This document shows, one piece after another, positions 8,473 to 16,954 of a stretch of DNA of 41,627 nt (positions are counted from its first letter, which is position 1; every line of letters starts with the position of its first letter). A model generated the notes under the pieces. That model was given only the letters and a program-made list of their open reading frames with translations. It did not search any database and had not been told where the DNA came from. Source of the DNA: Nanobdellota archaeon (GTDB taxonomy: Archaea; Nanobdellota; Nanobdellia; Parvarchaeales; Parvarchaeaceae); NCBI GenBank assembly GCA_021799085.1, contig JAJZBD010000008.1, positions 1 through 41,627 on the forward strand, in the 5' to 3' direction. The position numbers and the translations under genes are program-made.

Positions 8473-9738
8473 ATGGAAAAAGACAAGTATTGGCTTTCGG
8501 TAATATTTCCAATTGCGGCCATCTCATCAGGTTTCAGTGTTATTATACCACTATATATATTAGAACTCCACGGGAATGTAGTAGATGTAAGCCTTGCAAC
8601 AACCGCTTATTCCCTTGCAGTTATTCCTGCTTCCTTGTTCTGGGGAGAGCTTACTCAGCGCCTTAAAAAGATAAAATTGTTCATAATGCTTTCCATTATC
8701 GGAGTTATCCCCTTAATAGTACTTCTGTATCTGTTGCATAACATATTGCTGGCAGTGATAATATACGCTGCATACGCATTTATCTTAACTGCTTCCTCTC
8801 CAGCCATAAACATGCTGATAATGAACAGAAGGAAAAAGGCAATATTGAGGTCTTATTACGGTATTTACGGTTTGATGAGCATAATAGGAAACCTAATAGG
8901 GTATCTACCAGGGGTACTGCTTTTCAGCGATGTAATCGCTAGATATCTGCTGATATTATTTGCGTTCAATATAGCATCTTTGGTCTTTGCAATTTTTTTC
9001 GTAAAGGAGGAAAAACAAAGAATCAATGAAGAAAAGGAAAAGCATCTGCATAGAATGTTTCCAATGCTGAATGCAATAAGCAAGTTTCCACAGATACTTG
9101 CTGGCCATCATCTTATAATTGAGATTGCAGAAATAAGAAGAAGGAAAAAGACAATAAGAATAATGACCATATTCGCCGCCATTGCTCTCGTAAACTTCGG
9201 AATCTACCTTTTTAACACGTCTTACATCCCGTTTCTTTATTCTTATAAGATCTCATATTCGGACATATTTCTTATAAATATGCTGAATGGCTTTGGTCAG
9301 GTCGTTATATACCTAATTTTTATGCTTGGCAAAGCTAAGAATACCTTAAGAAGGTATTATAGGCTTTCAACTGTTGTAAGGTCAACAGGTTATTTCATTG
9401 CAATAATCTCCATCCTTTCATTGACCGCTATTCTCTATCTTAACCTTTTCTCATATTTTATAGCCGGATTAGGGTATGCACTTTGGAATATCTCCGCTTC
9501 TGTCATAATATATGTAAACATAGTGGGAAAAATGGAGGCCCACTATATAGGGTTATGGTCTGCAATAATAGGTTTATCTGGTGTCTTAGGAGCAATCTCT
9601 TCGGGTTTTTTGTCATTTTATCTTGGATACATATCAACTTTCATATTAAGCATAGCTTTCACGTTGTCTTCAATATTAGTATTCAACAGAGCGTATATTG
9701 ATGGCCATAAAATAAGGGATTTCGGGAATAAAGTTTGA
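8473..9738 (+). CDS. MFS transporter
   Basis: 421 aa with about 12 hydrophobic segments and a charged central loop (residues 176-235, rich in KEEK/RRRKK) between the two six-helix halves. The loop between helices 2 and 3 is 'FWGELTQRLKKIK', a variant of the MFS motif A. Substrate unknown. It is divergent from the GH15 gene across 132 nt that includes a TATA-like aatttaatact about 33 nt upstream of the start; a sugar-linked role is possible but not shown. Confidence 0.85.
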   Translation: MEKDKYWLSVIFPIAAISSGFSVIIPLYILELHGNVVDVSLATTAYSLAVIPASLFWGELTQRLKKIKLFIMLSIIGVIPLIVLLYLLHNILLAVIIYAAYAFILTASSPAINMLIMNRRKKAILRSYYGIYGLMSIIGNLIGYLPGVLLFSDVIARYLLILFAFNIASLVFAIFFVKEEKQRINEEKEKHLHRMFPMLNAISKFPQILAGHHLIIEIAEIRRRKKTIRIMTIFAAIALVNFGIYLFNTSYIPFLYSYKISYSDIFLINMLNGFGQVVIYLIFMLGKAKNTLRRYYRLSTVVRSTGYFIAIISILSLTAILYLNLFSYFIAGLGYALWNISASVIIYVNIVGKMEAHYIGLWSAIIGLSGVLGAISSGFLSFYLGYISTFILSIAFTLSSILVFNRAYIDGHKIRDFGNKV

Positions 9739-9780
9739 TTACCTTAAAATTTATATATTATCTCGTTTCATTAAAAATTA

Positions 9781-10560
9781 ATGACTTTAAAACTGTCATC
9801 AGTTATTAAAAAAAGCAAAGAAAAAGAATCAGCAATAAATTTAAATGAATTTAAAAATTATGAAGTTCTGTTGAAGTACCCAAATAAAATTAAAAAAGGG
9901 GACATAGTGCTAAATGCGGGGCTGACTAATGACATTTACTCCGGAATTTATAACGGCAGTTTTACGAAGCGATTTTTGTCAGAAATTTATGGCATATATG
10001 TAAATAAGGAATTTAATAAATCTTCAAATTTATATGAAATTTATAAAACTGCAAGGTCTACAGCTGGTAATAAGAAAGGTTTGGATAGAGCTTTGGCAAT
10101 AGCAGATTCGGTTTACCTGCAGCTGTACTATCGTATGATTGAATATACTGACAGTTACAGCAAAAAGAATGGAATAATAACAAGTGCAGACCTGTTGTAT
10201 TTTGATGGGGCCAATCAGCACAAAGGGAAAGCAATTTACCTAGATTATTTGTTGATTGATGGCCCGTTTCTATGCCATGAATTTGCGGTTACTTTGAATG
10301 TTGTCCTTGGCAAAGAAAAAAGAAAAACAGGCTTAAAGCCATTTTATGTAATGGGCATGATTGAAAAAGGTGGAGAAATGGCTGAGCACTGCTGGGTGGA
10401 ACTGAGAAATGGGAAAGGCAAAAGAATTCTGCTCGATCCTATTTCAAATGTTGTGCAATCCTTGGATCAGGGGCAAAAATATGTGGTTTCTAATAATGGC
10501 GTAAAGTACTGGATAGACAATGGCCCCTTTATACTAAGAAAGAGCCATTTAACAAAATAA
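9781..10560 (+). CDS. Transglutaminase-like cysteine protein
   Basis: 259 aa. The C-terminal part has the papain/transglutaminase core: C165 in 'GPFLCHEFAVTLN', H203 in 'AEHCWVEL' and D219 in 'RILLDP'. The C-to-H and H-to-D spacings (38 and 16) are typical of transglutaminase-like proteases and amidases. The N-terminal 130 residues are not recognised. No signal peptide, so cytosolic. A TATA box (atttatatat, about 29 nt upstream) supports the start. The gene ends 33 nt before the ABC permease gene. Hydrolase or crosslinking activity cannot be separated by sequence. Confidence 0.72.
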   Translation: MTLKLSSVIKKSKEKESAINLNEFKNYEVLLKYPNKIKKGDIVLNAGLTNDIYSGIYNGSFTKRFLSEIYGIYVNKEFNKSSNLYEIYKTARSTAGNKKGLDRALAIADSVYLQLYYRMIEYTDSYSKKNGIITSADLLYFDGANQHKGKAIYLDYLLIDGPFLCHEFAVTLNVVLGKEKRKTGLKPFYVMGMIEKGGEMAEHCWVELRNGKGKRILLDPISNVVQSLDQGQKYVVSNNGVKYWIDNGPFILRKSHLTK

Positions 10561-10593
10561 AAGAAATTTAACATAGGAGCAGCATATTCTTGT

Positions 10594-12093
10594 ATGTTAC
10601 AGTTGATTTTTTCAGTAATACTAGACACAATGTACTCTTGGACAAGAATGCTTATAGCACTATTAATTTCAATGGTAATTGCGTTGTTTACCGGAATAGC
10701 TGTGGCAAGATCAAAAAAATTGAACAAAGTTTTAATGCCTGTTGTAGATATACTGCAGACCCTGCCGATACTTGCATTCTTCCCCTTTGCAATATACATT
10801 TTCGTATTTTATCTTCCAGGTTCAATAGGTGTAAATGCCGCAGTTGTATTTTTGATAGTAACAAGCATGCTATGGAACATTATATTCGGTGTCTATCAAG
10901 CAATAATTTCACTACCCTCTGAATACTTTGATATGGCAAGGATATACAAGCTCAATCTTTATCAAAGGCTTAGGAAGATATTCATACCGGCCGCGCTTCC
11001 CAGAATGTCAGAGCAGATGAGTTTATCATGGGCAATCGGACTCTTTTACCTGGTTACAAGCGAGATATTCTCCGTAGGAACTAAGAACTATGCAGTAAAG
11101 CATGGCATAGGGGTTGAGTTTGTAAAGGCGGCTGCAACCGGCAATCCTTATCTTTACATTTATTCAATAATAGTGTTTGTTTTATTTGTTATTGCAACCC
11201 GCTTATTGCTATTTGAAAGGTTTGACAGGTTTGCAAATAGATATTATCTAAAAGACTATAAGAAAAGAAAAAAGGACAGGTTTACTTTTAATTATTTTAG
11301 AGGCAGAGGAATAAAGCTGGATGAAAAAACTAGACATAAGTTAGCTTTGACGGCTCGTATATTTTTTTATGCGCTGCTTGCATCAATTGTCGGTTTCATA
11401 ATATACGAGGCAATGCCGTTTGTAAATCTGCAGTTATTAAGCAAGCTTGTTGGATATGAAGGATATTCTCTTTTGTCGTTACTTTTTTCATTTCTCAGGG
11501 TTTGGGGAGCATTTATTGCAATAATCGCTATTTCAATTCCATTAAGCATAAAGGTAGTATTCCTTTCAAACAAGACAAAAAGGTATCTTCTTCTATTCCA
11601 AATATTTGCATCAATACCCGCTACTATACTCTTGCCTGCGATAGCAGAATTGGTCTATGGAAACTCCGAGTTGTTGGCATTTATAATCTACTTTTTAAGC
11701 GGATTGTGGTATGTAATTTTTAGCATAGTTGCAACTACAAAATACTTGCCAGAAAGCATAGATGAAGTAAAAAGGGTCTTCCATCTTAATGGGATAGTTG
11801 CATGGAAAAAGATATACTTAAAGGCAATTATGCCGGGAGTAATAACCGGCGCAGTAACAGGAATAGCCGCTGAGTGGAATGCAAGCATAGTTGCGGAATA
11901 TTTCTCTGCAGGCAGCGGTAAACTCATAACTTCAGTGTCTATAGGGATAGGCAAGGCATTGAATGTGGCTTTAGCCAATAATAATCTTCTTTTGATGGGT
12001 GTGCTTCTTGCTAATATGGTTGCAATGATAATTATTATAAACTATTTCGTATGGCGCAGGTTATATAACAGAGTAAATTCAGTTTATTCATAA
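10594..12093 (+). CDS. Fused two-domain ABC permease, NitT/TauT type
   Basis: 499 aa with two BPD-type permease halves. Half one (1-210) contains 'VDILQTLPILAFFPFAI' and a cytoplasmic loop for the ATPase (EYFDMARIYKLN...PAALP). Half two (about 250-499) contains 'ASIPATILLPAIAELV' and a second loop (ESIDEVKRVFHLN...KAIMPG). Nitrate/taurine/sulfonate/thiamine-precursor importers normally have two identical permease subunits; here both are in one chain. The ATPase follows after 2 nt. No substrate-binding protein gene is seen nearby, so the substrate is unknown. Confidence 0.9.
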   Translation: MLQLIFSVILDTMYSWTRMLIALLISMVIALFTGIAVARSKKLNKVLMPVVDILQTLPILAFFPFAIYIFVFYLPGSIGVNAAVVFLIVTSMLWNIIFGVYQAIISLPSEYFDMARIYKLNLYQRLRKIFIPAALPRMSEQMSLSWAIGLFYLVTSEIFSVGTKNYAVKHGIGVEFVKAAATGNPYLYIYSIIVFVLFVIATRLLLFERFDRFANRYYLKDYKKRKKDRFTFNYFRGRGIKLDEKTRHKLALTARIFFYALLASIVGFIIYEAMPFVNLQLLSKLVGYEGYSLLSLLFSFLRVWGAFIAIIAISIPLSIKVVFLSNKTKRYLLLFQIFASIPATILLPAIAELVYGNSELLAFIIYFLSGLWYVIFSIVATTKYLPESIDEVKRVFHLNGIVAWKKIYLKAIMPGVITGAVTGIAAEWNASIVAEYFSAGSGKLITSVSIGIGKALNVALANNNLLLMGVLLANMVAMIIIINYFVWRRLYNRVNSVYS

Positions 12094-12095
12094 GT

Positions 12096-12842
12096 ATGGC
12101 ATTCTTAAACGTTGAAAAAATAAATTTTGCTTATCCCAAAAGCGGATTAACGGTATTAGACGGAATATCCTTTTCAGCAAACGAATTAGAGTTCGTTTCC
12201 ATAATCGGCCCGTCTGGCTGCGGAAAAAGCACTCTTTTAAGGATAATGGCTGGTTTAATAAAGGCAGACAGCGGAAGTGTAGTACTGGCGGGAAAGAAAA
12301 TAAACGGGCCTTCCAGTAGCATTTCTTTTGTTTTTCAAGATTTTGCGCTTTTGCCGTGGCTTTCAAACCTTGAAAACGTGAAAATAGGCCTGGCCTCAAA
12401 GCCGATGACAGAAGATGAAAGAGAGAAAACATCATTGGAGATGCTTTACAAGCTGGAATTGAAGGGCTTTGAAGATGCCTATCCGAATCTTTTAAGCGGG
12501 GGGATGAAGCAAAGGGTTGGGCTTGCTCGCGCTTTAGTGTCAAACCCTATCTTGCTTTTGATGGATGAACCTTTTAGCTCACTGGATGAACTTACTGCAA
12601 ATAGCCTTCGTAAAACTGTTGTTGAGGTTTTGAAGGACAAAAAAACACTGCCAAAGGCCATTGTAATGGTGTCTCACAACATAGAAGAGGCAGTTGAGAT
12701 GTCGGATAAGATAGTTGTTCTGTCAAATAAGCCTGCTGTTGTAAAAAAGGTATTAGAAGTAAGGATAAAAAGACCAAGGGACAGAGGGAGCAGGGAATTT
12801 AGAAAGAAAGTAAATGAGATATACTCAATCTTTGCCGAGTAA
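12096..12842 (+). CDS. ABC importer ATPase, NitT/TauT (SsuB/TauB-like) type
   Basis: 248 aa with a complete set of motifs: Walker A GPSGCGKST (38-46), Q-loop Q81 in 'VFQDFALLPWLS', signature LSGGMKQR (133-140), Walker B ILLLMDEP (152-159) and switch H194. It powers the fused permease encoded 2 nt upstream. The family often carries a C-terminal AAA-associated domain; here that domain is absent and a separate gene for it converges from the opposite strand, overlapping the last 18 nt. Confidence 0.95.
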   Translation: MAFLNVEKINFAYPKSGLTVLDGISFSANELEFVSIIGPSGCGKSTLLRIMAGLIKADSGSVVLAGKKINGPSSSISFVFQDFALLPWLSNLENVKIGLASKPMTEDEREKTSLEMLYKLELKGFEDAYPNLLSGGMKQRVGLARALVSNPILLLMDEPFSSLDELTANSLRKTVVEVLKDKKTLPKAIVMVSHNIEEAVEMSDKIVVLSNKPAVVKKVLEVRIKRPRDRGSREFRKKVNEIYSIFAE

Positions 12843-13328
12843 ATCTTTTTTGCCGGCAATTTTCCAAATGTCATTCTCATGGTCATATACAAGTATCTCA
12901 AGCCTTATACTTATCACTAGTAGGTCTCTTTTGAAAGCTTCTATTCCAGACAGGTTGTCTCTGTATGTTATTACTCCTTTTTTTATTAGATCCTGAAATA
13001 ACTCCGTAGTCGTTATCTTATTGTTTTTTCTTATCACCTTTATTATCTCTATGAACGGCTCCATTTTTAGCAAACTCTTTTTTATCTCTGCATTTATCTC
13101 GTGGAAGTTCTTTTCTTCGAGTTTTTTATTGAGTCTTATCTCCCCTTTGTTTATTTTTACGAATCCAAGTAGTTTGCAGGCTTGCAGTATGTTGACAAGG
13201 TCATCTGCCTGTTCCAATACCTCATCAGAAAGCTTCTGCAGAGAGATTTCGCCATTATATTCCTTTAGTATTGAAATTATGCCCTGTATCTGACCTATCT
13301 TTATGTTTAGAGGAAAAAGCCCTTTCAT
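12825..13328 (-). CDS. Stand-alone AAA-associated (ABC nitrate-type C-terminal) domain protein
   Basis: 167 aa. The pattern 'G-x-I-x-x-ILKEYNGEISLQKLSDE...DDLVNILQACKLLGFVKINKGEIRL' matches the domain known as AAA-associated C-terminal (pfam09821), which usually forms the C-terminus of nitrate/taurine-type ABC ATPases. It has a winged-helix-like look and could bind DNA or regulate the ATPase. The gene converges on the ABC ATPase gene and their 3' ends overlap by 18 nt. Regulation of the neighbouring importer is a reasonable inference. Confidence 0.72.
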   Translation of the reverse strand: MKGLFPLNIKIGQIQGIISILKEYNGEISLQKLSDEVLEQADDLVNILQACKLLGFVKINKGEIRLNKKLEEKNFHEINAEIKKSLLKMEPFIEIIKVIRKNNKITTTELFQDLIKKGVITYRDNLSGIEAFKRDLLVISIRLEILVYDHENDIWKIAGKKDLLGKD

Positions 13329-13409
13329 ACAAATTGTAACAGTCTGTTCTATTTATTACTTTAATTGTTTACATAAAAACTATTTAACCGCGGGTTTTGA
13401 TTAATAACT

Positions 13410-14354
13410 ATGGCTGCAGAGATGAAAAACTTTAACGGGGATGCGTTGGGCATCCTTTTTGTAATTCTTATTCCCGCGGTTATAGGTTATCTGTTTTCAA
13501 TTGTGAATTTATATGCTGGGATTGGGATTGCAGTATTTCTTTTCATTGTGTTTTTAGTGGCTGCCATAAGGATAGTTAATCAATGGAATAGGAAAGCGGT
13601 GCTTTCATTTGGAAAGTATGTCGGTATAATGGGGCCCGGGATACACATTCTAATACCATTTGTGCAGACCACTCCCATTACATTAGATTTGCGTGTAATC
13701 AACACTATTTTCAAGGCAGAAAAGACGCTTACTAAGGATAATGTTCCAGTCGATGTAGATGCACTTCTTTTCTGGAAGGTCCTAAATTCAGAGAATGCTG
13801 TTTTGAACGTTCAAATATACAGGGATTCCGTTCAATTGGCAGCGCAGACGGCTTTGAGAGACATAATAGGAAAGACAGAACTATCGGAAATGCTTGCAGG
13901 CAGGGATGTGATAGGCAAGGACGTAAAGAATCTGATACAAGACAGAGTGGCAGATTGGGGAATAGAGGCAATATCCGTGGAAATAAGAGATGTGAGCATT
14001 CCTCCTGATTTACAGGATGCAATGGCTAGAGTGGCAGTAGCCGACAGGGAGAAACAAGCAAGAGTTAAATTAGCAGAAAGCGAATCTCTTGCCGCGGATA
14101 AAATAATAGAGGCAAGTTCAAAGTACAAAAAAGACCTGTTTGCAATGCAGCTTAGATCTCTTAACATGATGTATGAAATAAGCCTGAGCGGCAAAAATCT
14201 TATGATATTTATTCCAACTGATAGCAAGGGATTCAGCATACCTACGCCAGTAGGCGTAGAGGGAATAAAGGACCTGTTTGAGAAGAGCAATGCAAAGAAT
14301 TTGCCCGGCAAAAATGACGAAAAAAAGGAAGAAAAAACACAGAAAGATAGCTGA
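13410..14354 (+). CDS. SPFH/stomatin-prohibitin family membrane protein
   Basis: 314 aa. Two N-terminal hydrophobic segments (about 13-32 and 36-54) are followed by an SPFH/Band 7 domain. It begins 'AVLSFGKYVGIMGPGIHILIPF', continues 'LTKDNVPVDVDALLFWKV', and includes 'GIEAISVEIRDVSIPPDLQDAM'. After a short Ala/Glu-rich helix comes a charged Lys/Glu tail (KNDEKKEEKTQKDS). Such proteins form oligomeric membrane scaffolds, usually beside an NfeD protease partner, which is not present here. A TATA-like aactattta about 28 nt upstream fits a leaderless message. Confidence 0.92.
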   Translation: MAAEMKNFNGDALGILFVILIPAVIGYLFSIVNLYAGIGIAVFLFIVFLVAAIRIVNQWNRKAVLSFGKYVGIMGPGIHILIPFVQTTPITLDLRVINTIFKAEKTLTKDNVPVDVDALLFWKVLNSENAVLNVQIYRDSVQLAAQTALRDIIGKTELSEMLAGRDVIGKDVKNLIQDRVADWGIEAISVEIRDVSIPPDLQDAMARVAVADREKQARVKLAESESLAADKIIEASSKYKKDLFAMQLRSLNMMYEISLSGKNLMIFIPTDSKGFSIPTPVGVEGIKDLFEKSNAKNLPGKNDEKKEEKTQKDS

Positions 14355-14411
14355 TTTAGCTTAAAAAGACAAAAACCAAAAGTTTATTAAATACAATTTT
14401 CTATATTATTA

Positions 14412-14427
14412 CATAGTAATTACTATG
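14412..14427. promoter_or_regulatory. 16-bp perfect palindrome over the KaiC-like start codon
   Basis: The sequence catagtaattactatg is its own reverse complement and ends on the ATG at 14425-14427. A TATA-like tttattaaatac lies at 14383-14394, putting the likely transcription start right at the palindrome. This is the position of an archaeal repressor site. The binding protein is unknown; the palindrome itself is directly visible. Confidence 0.6.
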
Positions 14428-15090
14428 GCAGAAATAAAAAGGATACCTACAGGGGTACACGGCCTCGATGAAAAGATAGAGGGCGGATTTGAAGCCGGTT
14501 CTGTAATAAGTCTATTAGGTGGGCCTGGATCCGGAAAGTCACTGCTTGGGATGTCATTCTTGTACGAGGGCTTAAAGAGAGGAGAAACTTGTCTTTTAGT
14601 ATCATTTGAAGAAAGTGTTGATGATTTAATACTAGATATGGAGGCGATTGGTTTCAATGATATAAAGAATTTTATCTCTAATAAAAAGCTAATACTTTCA
14701 TTTAATTCTCCGATAAACTTTGAATACTTGGGAGTGCTTGATGTAATTCAGGAAAACAAGGTTTCTAGGGTAGTGATTGATTCTTTGTCTGCAATCTCAA
14801 TGTACATGGATGACCGGGGCAAATTCAGGAAATTCATGCTGGATCTGGTTACTGAGCTTAAAAAGTTCAAGGTAACTGCAATAGTTACTGACGAGCAGCC
14901 ACAGATTTCTGATAATGACACGCTTTATTTCAGCGGTGAATACCTTTCAGATGCAGTGATAAAGCTTTTCTACACTGGTTTAGGTGGCGATTTTGACAGA
15001 AGCATGCAGATAATAAAGATGAGAAGAACAAACAACGATAGGTCAATGCTTCCAATGAGGATAGACAAGGGCGGCATATATGTCAAGTGA
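14425..15090 (+). CDS. KaiC/RecA-like ATPase, single domain
   Basis: 221 aa. It opens with the KaiC signature 'RIPTGVHGLDEKIEGGF', then Walker A GGPGSGKS (32-39), 'VSFEES' with tandem catalytic Glu (62-63), Walker B VVIDS (116-120) and the closing 'MLPMRIDKGGIYV'. One KaiC domain only, as in many archaeal KaiC-like and GvpD-type proteins thought to work as regulatory ATPases. Its last 11 nt overlap the V4R gene, so the two proteins are made together and probably act together. Confidence 0.92.
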   Translation: MAEIKRIPTGVHGLDEKIEGGFEAGSVISLLGGPGSGKSLLGMSFLYEGLKRGETCLLVSFEESVDDLILDMEAIGFNDIKNFISNKKLILSFNSPINFEYLGVLDVIQENKVSRVVIDSLSAISMYMDDRGKFRKFMLDLVTELKKFKVTAIVTDEQPQISDNDTLYFSGEYLSDAVIKLFYTGLGGDFDRSMQIIKMRRTNNDRSMLPMRIDKGGIYVK

Positions 15091-15601
15091 TTCTAATCCC
15101 AAGGACTTCTTAAACAAAATGCTTCTAACTGGAAATATAACCTTTGACGGTAAGCATCTTTTGTTAATGGGCAGGCCAGGTTTATTGCTAAATGCAGATA
15201 TACTAGTTAGTTTGTATGGATACCTTTTAAAGTACGATAAAAATGTACTTTTTAATGCGGGTGTTAAGTCAATTAATGACATAATAATAGATTATAAAAA
15301 TAGATTTAGTGATATAAACAAAATTTTTTCTTTATTATCCGAGATAGTAGAAACTTCCGGCCTTGGAGAGTTTGATTTTGTTTTCGAAAAGTCAAATTCT
15401 ATTCTTAGAGCTAATAATTCAATTATTCCAATAAGGTATTTGACGCTTTTTGGAAAATCAGATAAACCCGTTTGTTTCTTTTTGGCAGGAATGTTTTATC
15501 AGTCTTTAAAGATAGTATTTAACAAGGATTACAAAGTTGAGGAGGTGACGTGTATAGCTAAAGGAGACAATATATGTACTTTTTTAGCTAAAGAAATTTA
15601 A
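15080..15601 (+). CDS. V4R-domain protein (small-molecule-binding)
   Basis: 173 aa. The C-terminal half fits the V4R (4-vinyl reductase) domain: 'CFFLAGMFYQSL' then 'VEEVTCIAKGDNICTFLA', with Cys at 132, 158 and 166 in the usual 'E-x-x-C-x-x-x-G-D-x-x-C-x-F' arrangement. V4R domains bind hydrophobic or tetrapyrrole-type small ligands and sit in sensor proteins and BchJ-like proteins. The start overlaps the kaiC-like gene by 11 nt, and the next gene starts 2 nt after the stop. Sensor for the operon is inference. Confidence 0.82.
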   Translation: MSSDSNPKDFLNKMLLTGNITFDGKHLLLMGRPGLLLNADILVSLYGYLLKYDKNVLFNAGVKSINDIIIDYKNRFSDINKIFSLLSEIVETSGLGEFDFVFEKSNSILRANNSIIPIRYLTLFGKSDKPVCFFLAGMFYQSLKIVFNKDYKVEEVTCIAKGDNICTFLAKEI

Positions 15602-15603
15602 TT

Positions 15604-16953
15604 ATGAAACCTAGTTTAAAGAACACATTAGAATATGCATTTAAAAACGTTGATTTTTATAAGCAGGATAAATACAAAAAAATATTATCTGAGAATAGAG
15701 GCAAACTTGACCACATTCTCCTTTCACGATTGCCAATAATCGATGGAAATTATTTTTTGAACGATTTTTACAGGTTCATTCCATCTAATCCGAATTCATA
15801 CATATTTGACTTTGAAACCTCCGGTTCATCTGGTACTCCAAAGAATATCCCTGTAGATGTTAATTTTGTGAACGATTATGTTACTGGAGTTATAAATATT
15901 TTTAATGATATACTTAATGGGGCTCCAAAATTTTATATAAATATAGCGCCTCCAAAACCAGCAATAAGTGGAGTTCTTATGAGTAGATTGGTTGAACTAG
16001 TAAATGGGATTGAATTTGTTCCTGGACCGGGGCAGAGAATTTTAGATGTTTTGCGAAATGTTTATGCAGTATACTCAAATCATGAAAATATGGGCAAAAA
16101 AGTAAATATAATGGCGATATCATCTTTACTATTTAGGGAAGTTTATAGTTTGAATAAAGATGAATTGGATGAGCTAAAGAATTTAACAAATAGCCTTGAT
16201 GTGTATGTTTTGTTAGCTGGAGAGCCAGTTGATTTTAATAGGGTAAAGTTATTACAGAAGATGTTTAATACTAAAGGAGTAATAGATTTAATAGGTACAA
16301 CAGAAGGGGCTTCTGGTTATAGATTTTATAGCTACAACAATATAATAAATAACAATGATCCAGGGTACGAATTTATAATGAATAATTATAATGTACATTA
16401 TAGTATTTTTGATGGTAACAAGTTATTAGAATTAAATAATAAAAACGTTGGGAAAAAAGGAGAATTAATCATAACACAAAAATCACGTAAAAACAAAACC
16501 ATATGCCCATTAATTAATTATAATATGAAGGAATTAGTGATTTTCCGTGGATTTTATAAAGGAAAACCAAAGTTCGAGTTTATCGGTAGGAGTAATAAGC
16601 TAACTAATTTTAGTGTATCAAAATTAAATGATAACATTATAGATGATGTAATTGCAGGTGCAATTTTGAATTATGACATTGGTGAGGGGTATGCAGAGAT
16701 TACGAGAGAAAACGGTTTAGATAAGTTGTTGTTCCATTTTTATAAAAAAGGTTTTAATGGAGATAAGAACTCAATTAAAAGTTTTTTAGAAAATTCCTTG
16801 TCTAATCACGAGATGGAACTTTCTTATGTTATTAAAAACAAGTTAGGATTAATAGACATTGATATGACAGACAAAAAAGAAGACATACCATTTTACGTTC
16901 AAAAGGGCAAATCCACGCGTTTAATCGATAAGAGAGGAATAGAGCACTACTAA
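15604..16953 (+). CDS. Adenylate-forming enzyme, PaaK/LuxE/F390-synthetase-like
   Basis: 449 aa. The adenylation P-loop is 'FETSGSSGTPKNIPV' (residues 70-84); the A5-type motif is 'IGTTEG' (230-235); 'PLINYNMKEL' stands where the Tyr/Asp ribose-binding motif is expected. The family activates a carboxylate as acyl-AMP and passes it to CoA or a protein Cys. The substrate is not readable. Third gene of the KaiC-V4R operon (2-nt gap) and visibly richer in A/T and Asn/Lys codons than its neighbours. Its stop is 1 nt from the stop of a second adenylate-forming gene on the other strand. Confidence 0.8.
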   Translation: MKPSLKNTLEYAFKNVDFYKQDKYKKILSENRGKLDHILLSRLPIIDGNYFLNDFYRFIPSNPNSYIFDFETSGSSGTPKNIPVDVNFVNDYVTGVINIFNDILNGAPKFYINIAPPKPAISGVLMSRLVELVNGIEFVPGPGQRILDVLRNVYAVYSNHENMGKKVNIMAISSLLFREVYSLNKDELDELKNLTNSLDVYVLLAGEPVDFNRVKLLQKMFNTKGVIDLIGTTEGASGYRFYSYNNIINNNDPGYEFIMNNYNVHYSIFDGNKLLELNNKNVGKKGELIITQKSRKNKTICPLINYNMKELVIFRGFYKGKPKFEFIGRSNKLTNFSVSKLNDNIIDDVIAGAILNYDIGEGYAEITRENGLDKLLFHFYKKGFNGDKNSIKSFLENSLSNHEMELSYVIKNKLGLIDIDMTDKKEDIPFYVQKGKSTRLIDKRGIEHY

Positions 16954-16954
16954 T

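Noticed and set aside
12088..12543. 151-aa open frame on the minus strand inside the ABC ATPase gene
   Set aside because: The plus-strand frame has every ABC motif in order; the minus frame has low-complexity Leu/Ser/Phe content and no family features.
13832..14311. 159-aa minus-strand frame inside the SPFH gene
   Set aside because: Antisense shadow of a well-supported SPFH domain.
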